Source of the DNA: DAIPHL01 sp036771375
GTDB taxonomy: Bacteria; Synergistota; Synergistia; Synergistales; Synergistaceae
Reading direction: 5' to 3'
Assembly (NCBI GenBank): GCA_036771375.1
Contig: DAIPHL010000096.1
Location: 1 to 8,961, forward strand
Length of the DNA stretch: 8,961 nt
Below, one piece after another: positions 5,318 to 8,961 of the stretch; position 1 is the first letter of the stretch; every line of letters begins with the position of its first letter. The position numbers and the translations under genes are program-made. The notes under the pieces were generated by a model. It saw only the letters and a program-made list of their open reading frames with translations. It searched no databases and was not told where the DNA came from.

Positions 5318-6264
5318 GGGGGAGAATTCTTCCCCCCACGCGACAAGCCATTCTCGAGGCTGCCGGGATCATCCGATCGGGCGGCCTTGTCGCCTTCCCC
5401 ACGGAAACGGTCTACGGCCTCGGGGCGAACGCACTCGACTCCGGTGCGGTGGATAAAATTTTCGAGGCCAAAGGACGCCCACGCGACAACCCTCTGATTT
5501 TACACGTAGCGAGTGTGGAACATGCGGCTCGCTGCGCTGTGATCGACGATCGTGCGGAGGCCCTCATGCGGCGATTCTGGCCGGGCCCTCTGACGCTCGT
5601 CCTGCGCTCCCGTGACCTCGTTCCGGAGGACACGAGGGGGGGACTCGAGACGGTTGCGCTTCGCATGCCGCAAAACCGGATCGCCCTGACGTTGATCGAG
5701 GAATCCGAACTTCCGATCGCGGCGCCGTCCGCGAATCGGAGCGGACGCCCCAGCCCGACGTCGGCACGTGTGGTCGCCGAAGATCTTGGAGGGCATGTGG
5801 ATCTGATACTGGACGGAGGAGAGTGCAACATCGGACTCGAATCCACGGTCGTGGACGCAACGGGAGAATCGATCGTGATCCTGCGGCCAGGCGGCGTCTC
5901 TCGCGAAATGTTGGCCGTGGAAGTCCCTCTGGCGGAAGATCACGGCCTCGCCCATCGGTCACCCGGAACCCGTTATAGACACTACGCCCCAAATCTGCCC
6001 CTGCTGCTTTGGGATGGCAAAGACAGGTCTTTTTTCGATGGCCTCGGCGATGAAAAATGGTGTTACATGGGTCTGCAGAGGCCTTCCGGGAAACCGCATC
6101 GGGCTGCGTTGTTCGAGTCGACCGAGGCGTACGCGAAGGAACTCTTTGCAAGACTCCGTGAATTCGAAGGGAGCGAGGCCTCCGTGATCGTGGCCGAGTT
6201 GCCGCAGAAGGCCGGCATCGGTGAAGCCGTTCGCAACAGGTTGTTCCGTGCCGCCGGAGGATAA
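5314..6264 (+). CDS. tsaC: threonylcarbamoyl-AMP synthase, Sua5/YwlC type
   Basis: This enzyme makes threonylcarbamoyl-AMP from threonine, bicarbonate and ATP, the first step of t6A formation at position 37 of ANN-decoding tRNAs. The 316-residue protein has the YrdC/TsaC domain: AFPTETVYGLGANA (27-40), KGRPRDNPL (53-61), PGPLTLVL (90-97), APSANRSGRPSPTSA (137-151) and GLESTVVD (174-181). A linker, SPGTRYRHYAP (216-226), leads to the C-terminal Sua5 domain ending GIGEAVRNRLFRAAGG. The two-domain form separates Sua5 proteins from short TsaC. The start ATG 5314 overlaps the tgt stop in an ATGA, which implies translational coupling; the frame is open much further upstream inside tgt, but that part is noncoding in this frame. 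No tsaB, tsaD or tsaE lies nearby. Confidence 0.95.
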   Translation: MRGRILPPTRQAILEAAGIIRSGGLVAFPTETVYGLGANALDSGAVDKIFEAKGRPRDNPLILHVASVEHAARCAVIDDRAEALMRRFWPGPLTLVLRSRDLVPEDTRGGLETVALRMPQNRIALTLIEESELPIAAPSANRSGRPSPTSARVVAEDLGGHVDLILDGGECNIGLESTVVDATGESIVILRPGGVSREMLAVEVPLAEDHGLAHRSPGTRYRHYAPNLPLLLWDGKDRSFFDGLGDEKWCYMGLQRPSGKPHRAALFESTEAYAKELFARLREFEGSEASVIVAELPQKAGIGEAVRNRLFRAAGG

Positions 6265-6417
6265 CGGTCGAAAAATTCCCGGTTTTGAACTCGAATCGCG
6301 CAACACGTCTTGAAAAAACGTGCGCATCACGACACATGAAAGCGCGTCCCAACGCTCCACAAACGAACCCTCAAAACCCAAAACGGACGTTTCGCGTGAA
6401 CGGCTTGCGAGGCTATC

Positions 6418-6429
6418 GCACGGCCGTGC
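6418..6429. other. 12-base palindrome in the tsaC-helicase gap
   Basis: GCACGGCCGTGC is a perfect palindrome 12 bases beyond the helicase stop. The 176-base convergent gap (6265-6440) otherwise holds only a weak bulged hairpin around 6298-6325 (GCGC..CACGT / ACGTGCGC) without a T tract. I see no standard terminator for either gene. Confidence 0.3.
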
Positions 6430-6440
6430 CATACACGGAT

Positions 6441-8750
6441 TCAGACCCCGGTTATGACTCGTAGAAGTTTGACGACCTCCGGTTTTATGTCGCCGCCCGC
6501 GACGTTCGCTCCGATGCAGGCGGGGCACCCGGTCTTACATTTACAGTTTCCCAGCGCGTCAAGACAGGCGTAAAAGAGGTTTTTTCCCAGGTCGAAGAGC
6601 GCCTCGGCCAGCCCAACGCCGCCCGGAACGTTGTCGGCCACGTACAGAGTGGGACGCCGAAAGTGGGGATCGCGTTCGTGTCCCTGTACGATGACATCCC
6701 CCCTGTCACACATCAGAAAGAGAGGGGCGACCGTTCTGACCAGATTGACGAGCCCCGTGAGCGCATCGGTTTTTTCGGTGGACGCGCCGGATCGCGCGTG
6801 ATCCGGCAGGACGAGCCAGAAACTGGTTGTATGCATCTGCTCCTCGGGGAGATGAATGTGTCCGTATCCAACGTTTTCGTGCGTCACGAGCTTTATCTTC
6901 TTGTATATGGTAGGACGCGTGGCGAGCAGGACCTCCCCCCAGCCAAAATGGCAGGCGTCGGGTCCCACCGATTCGGTGGAAAAAACCTCCTCGTTCAGCT
7001 CCTCCAAAACCTCGATCCGGGCGGCGGCATCGGCGTCGGTGTAGTAATCCACGTCGACTCGTTTGACGTAGCACCGCATCTTCTCGTGATCGAGCTCCTG
7101 GACCTGATACGGCTCTCCGAGATGGAAGTATATTGCCTGCGGAAATATCAAGGTGGGAGCACTTCTTCTGTCCATCTGTCCGATGACCTGCGGATGCCCG
7201 ACATCGGTGACGTCGTGTATGACAAAATTTTCGCTGGTCGCGCTTCGAAGCGAGAGGGAGGTCGCCGGGTACGAATCCGCCTGCCAATAGTACGTCTTAT
7301 CCTGTCTGTGCAGGACGTCATGACGCTCGAGAAAATCCAGTGCGTCGTCGATGGGGTGCCCGCCGAATCTCTCTCCTTCACGAAACGGCAGTTCGAACGA
7401 AGAGCACTTGATATGCCCGATCTTCAGGTACGGGTTTTCGGGGTTAATCCGCGCGTGTTCGGGAGACGCCCCGAAAAAATACACCGGATTGGCGGCCAGG
7501 AACTGGTCGATCTGCATCGAAGACGCCACCAGAATCGCGGCGGACATTCTTCCCTCCGACGCCTTTCTGCCCGCGCGCCCGATCTGTTGCCACGCAGAAG
7601 CGACGCTGCCGGGATAGCCGTGAAGAAGAGCGAGCTCGAGGGAACCGATGTCGATACCGAGCTCCAGGGCGTTCGTGCCGACCACACATCGAATCTCCCC
7701 GCTTCGGAGTCCCTTTTCGATGGCGCGCCGCTCGTTCGGAAGATAACCGCCTCTGTAGCCGGCGATCCACTCCGGCCTGATGCCCGCTGCAGAGGCTGCA
7801 CTCCGAAGGTATTTCAAAAGGAGCTCGACGTTTATCCGAGAGCGTGTAAACACGATGGTTCGTATGCTGTTTGCCACGGCCTGTGTGGCGATTCGTGCCG
7901 TCTCGAGCAGTGAGGAACGCCTGATTCCAAGCTGTGCGTTCACGACCGGCGGGTTGTAAAAGACGATGTGTCGCTCCGGCGAAGGAGCGCCGTTTTCCGC
8001 GATCAACTGCATCTGTCGGCCGATCAACCGCTCGGCCAGTTCCCTGGGATTCGCGATGGTCGCGGAGCAGCAGATAAATACCGGGCGCGAACCGTAAAAC
8101 TCGCAAATTCGGACGAGGCGTTGGAGTATCAGGGAGAGATGGGAACCGAAAATACCTCGATACACATGCAGTTCGTCGATGACGACGTATGCAAGATGTT
8201 CGAACAGATGTTTCCACTTGGTGTGATGGGGAAGGATGCCGGTGTGTAGCATATCCGGGTTGGTGATCACGATATGTCCCGCGTCGCGGACCTTCGCTCT
8301 CGCATCCGCCGGAGTATCCCCGTCATAGGTGAATGTGCGGACATCGAGCGCCGTGTCCTCGACCCAAGCGTGCAGCTCGAAGAGTTGATCCTGGGCGAGC
8401 GCCTTGGTCGGAAAGAGGTAGATCGCACGTGTCGAAGGTTTCTTTATGATCGCGTCGAGTACGGGCATGTTGTAGCAGAGGGTCTTGCCGGAAGCCGTCG
8501 GAGTGACGATCACGAAGTCCCGACCGTGAAGTGCAAGCGAGATGGCCTCGGCCTGATGCGTGTAGGGCCTGTCAATGCCGCGCCGTCTTGCCGCCGAGAC
8601 GAGCTTTCTGTCCAGATCGGGCCATTCCGACGTTCGAGCCTCTCCTGCAGGAATGACCCTGTGCGTGGACGCGTCCCCAGGAAGGGACGTGAGCCAGCGA
8701 AGCAGGGATTCCAAATCCATTTTGTTGTCTGCAAAAGGTGAACGCGGCAT
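6441..8750 (-). CDS. mrfA: DEAD/DEAH-box helicase with DUF1998/MZB zinc domain (MrfA/YprA type)
   Basis: This 769-residue superfamily 2 helicase resembles B. subtilis MrfA (YprA) and eukaryotic Hrq1, 3'-5' DNA helicases; MrfA acts in repair of mitomycin-type lesions. Visible motifs: Q-like PYTHQ (62-66), Walker A TPTASGKT (83-90), Ia PTKALAQDQ (114-122), Ib TNPDML (163-168), DEAH-like DELH (192-195), III SAT (229-231), V GTNALELGIDIG (358-369) and VI QQIGRAGR (388-395). The C-terminal DUF1998/MZB region ends in a four-cysteine cluster C736, C738, C742, C745 (CKCKTGCPAC), the expected zinc ligands. ATG 8750 is chosen because GAGGAGGT (plus 8762-8769) lies 11 bases upstream; an in-frame TTG at 8774 would start before that site. 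The partner exonuclease gene mrfB (yprB) is not adjacent. Its own promoter is at 8792-8797. Confidence 0.93.
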   Translation of the reverse strand: MPRSPFADNKMDLESLLRWLTSLPGDASTHRVIPAGEARTSEWPDLDRKLVSAARRRGIDRPYTHQAEAISLALHGRDFVIVTPTASGKTLCYNMPVLDAIIKKPSTRAIYLFPTKALAQDQLFELHAWVEDTALDVRTFTYDGDTPADARAKVRDAGHIVITNPDMLHTGILPHHTKWKHLFEHLAYVVIDELHVYRGIFGSHLSLILQRLVRICEFYGSRPVFICCSATIANPRELAERLIGRQMQLIAENGAPSPERHIVFYNPPVVNAQLGIRRSSLLETARIATQAVANSIRTIVFTRSRINVELLLKYLRSAASAAGIRPEWIAGYRGGYLPNERRAIEKGLRSGEIRCVVGTNALELGIDIGSLELALLHGYPGSVASAWQQIGRAGRKASEGRMSAAILVASSMQIDQFLAANPVYFFGASPEHARINPENPYLKIGHIKCSSFELPFREGERFGGHPIDDALDFLERHDVLHRQDKTYYWQADSYPATSLSLRSATSENFVIHDVTDVGHPQVIGQMDRRSAPTLIFPQAIYFHLGEPYQVQELDHEKMRCYVKRVDVDYYTDADAAARIEVLEELNEEVFSTESVGPDACHFGWGEVLLATRPTIYKKIKLVTHENVGYGHIHLPEEQMHTTSFWLVLPDHARSGASTEKTDALTGLVNLVRTVAPLFLMCDRGDVIVQGHERDPHFRRPTLYVADNVPGGVGLAEALFDLGKNLFYACLDALGNCKCKTGCPACIGANVAGGDIKPEVVKLLRVITGV

Positions 8751-8761
8751 CCCGGAGAGAT

Positions 8762-8797
8762 ACCTCCTCGGCAAAAATCTGCTTTGCGTCCATTATA
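8762..8797 (-). promoter_or_regulatory. helicase promoter -10 and ribosome binding site
   Basis: A perfect minus-strand TATAAT (plus 8792-8797) has only a T-rich, poor -35 region upstream. The start would be near 8785, leaving a leader of about 35 bases that contains GAGGAGGT (plus 8762-8769) before ATG 8750. Confidence 0.5.
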
Positions 8798-8893
8798 CCC
8801 GCTCGGGGGCATGGAGAAAAAGGCGCAAACAGAAAAGCCGCGGAAACGAGAAGACTCACATGGCCTTCTTTAGGCAGGACGCATCTTATGACC

Positions 8894-8950
8894 GATATGC
8901 CCCCTCCGGCTACGGAGGTCGGAGAGGGCATATCTCCGGGTTCCTTTTTT
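8894..8950 (+). terminator. competing hairpins followed by a T tract
   Basis: A 15-base arm (8894-8908) pairs with 8920-8934 with one mismatch, making a long stem with an 11-base loop. The same bases also allow two tandem hairpins: CCTCCG/CGGAGG (8903-8908 with 8913-8918, loop GCTA) and CGGAGA/TCTCCG (8920-8925 with 8933-8938). The second ends six bases before seven T residues (8945-8951). It reads as a plus-strand terminator or attenuator, yet no plus-strand gene precedes it here. On the minus strand no T tract follows. Confidence 0.5.
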
Positions 8951-8952
8951 TA

Positions 8953-8961
8953 TCGCCGACC
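8953..8961. repeat. right copy of the 9-base terminal inverted match
   Basis: TCGCCGACC at the extreme right end is the reverse complement of bases 1-9. Joining the two window ends would create an 18-base perfect palindrome. Confidence 0.4.

Noticed and set aside
5564..6352. 262-residue minus-strand frame opposite tsaC
   Set aside because: Shadow of conserved tsaC, rich in Arg, Ser and Pro, with no ribosome binding site seen.
6663..7913. 416-residue plus-strand frame opposite the helicase
   Set aside because: It is antisense to recognisable helicase and zinc-domain regions and shows no motif of its own.
8811..8873. 20-residue lysine-rich plus-strand frame before the right-edge hairpins
   Set aside because: No properly spaced ribosome binding site (a G run only three bases before the ATG) and no support beyond a short open frame.
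8572..8931. 119-residue minus-strand frame overlapping the helicase start
   Set aside because: It crosses the helicase promoter and ribosome binding site and enters the conserved helicase coding region in a different frame.
1..8961. Insertion sequence or transposon bounded by the 9-base inverted ends
   Set aside because: No transposase, resolvase or integrase is encoded inside, and the contents are housekeeping genes in normal operons.

Overview
This 8,961-base window is a compact bacterial chromosome segment of moderately high GC, with strong AGGAGG-type ribosome binding sites and short intergenic gaps. The gene set (butyryltransferase Ptb, PlsY, Sua5-type TsaC, a bacterial Tgt, an MrfA-type helicase and a secreted SORL-like protein) suits an anaerobic, amino-acid-fermenting bacterium of Firmicutes or Synergistota type. 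That placement is inferred from gene content and general resemblance. No 16S or other decisive marker is present.

Layout, left to right. A UUCG-loop terminator (18-41) sits almost on top of the start of a phage-type lytic transglycosylase relic (56-427) whose C-terminal part seems to continue in another frame to 513. An AT-rich gap follows, then a minus-strand tRNA-Ser(UGA) at 594-681 whose 3' end points at the relic. A plus-strand 4-hydroxybenzoyl-CoA-type thioesterase (760-1200) runs into a type IV pilin-like protein (to 1681) that lacks any canonical start codon near its leader peptide. A new promoter (1701-1729) and a leader hairpin precede a small exported SORL/desulfoferrodoxin-like protein (1784-2152) and plsY (2194-2814). 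A large hairpin at 2910-2963 with A and T tracts on either side closes both plsY and the convergent ptb gene (3040-3963, minus). Divergently from ptb, with an operator-like dyad between them, lies the tRNA-modification pair tgt-tsaC (4178-6264), which overlap by four bases. A convergent minus-strand MrfA/YprA-type helicase (6441-8750) fills most of the rest. The right margin holds a set of competing hairpins followed by a T tract.

How the genes relate: tgt and tsaC both act on tRNA (queuosine at position 34; t6A at position 37) and are probably translationally coupled. plsY makes lysophosphatidic acid from acyl-phosphate. ptb interconverts butyryl-CoA and butyryl-phosphate, but no butyrate kinase gene lies beside it. 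The helicase belongs to a DNA-repair family.

I found no CRISPR array, no complete insertion sequence and no convincing new defence or biosynthetic system. The best second-look items are the startless pilin, the broken transglycosylase beside the tRNA, the SORL-like protein with an altered metal site, the ptb operator-like dyad, the competing hairpins at the right edge, and the 9-base inverted match between the two ends of the window.
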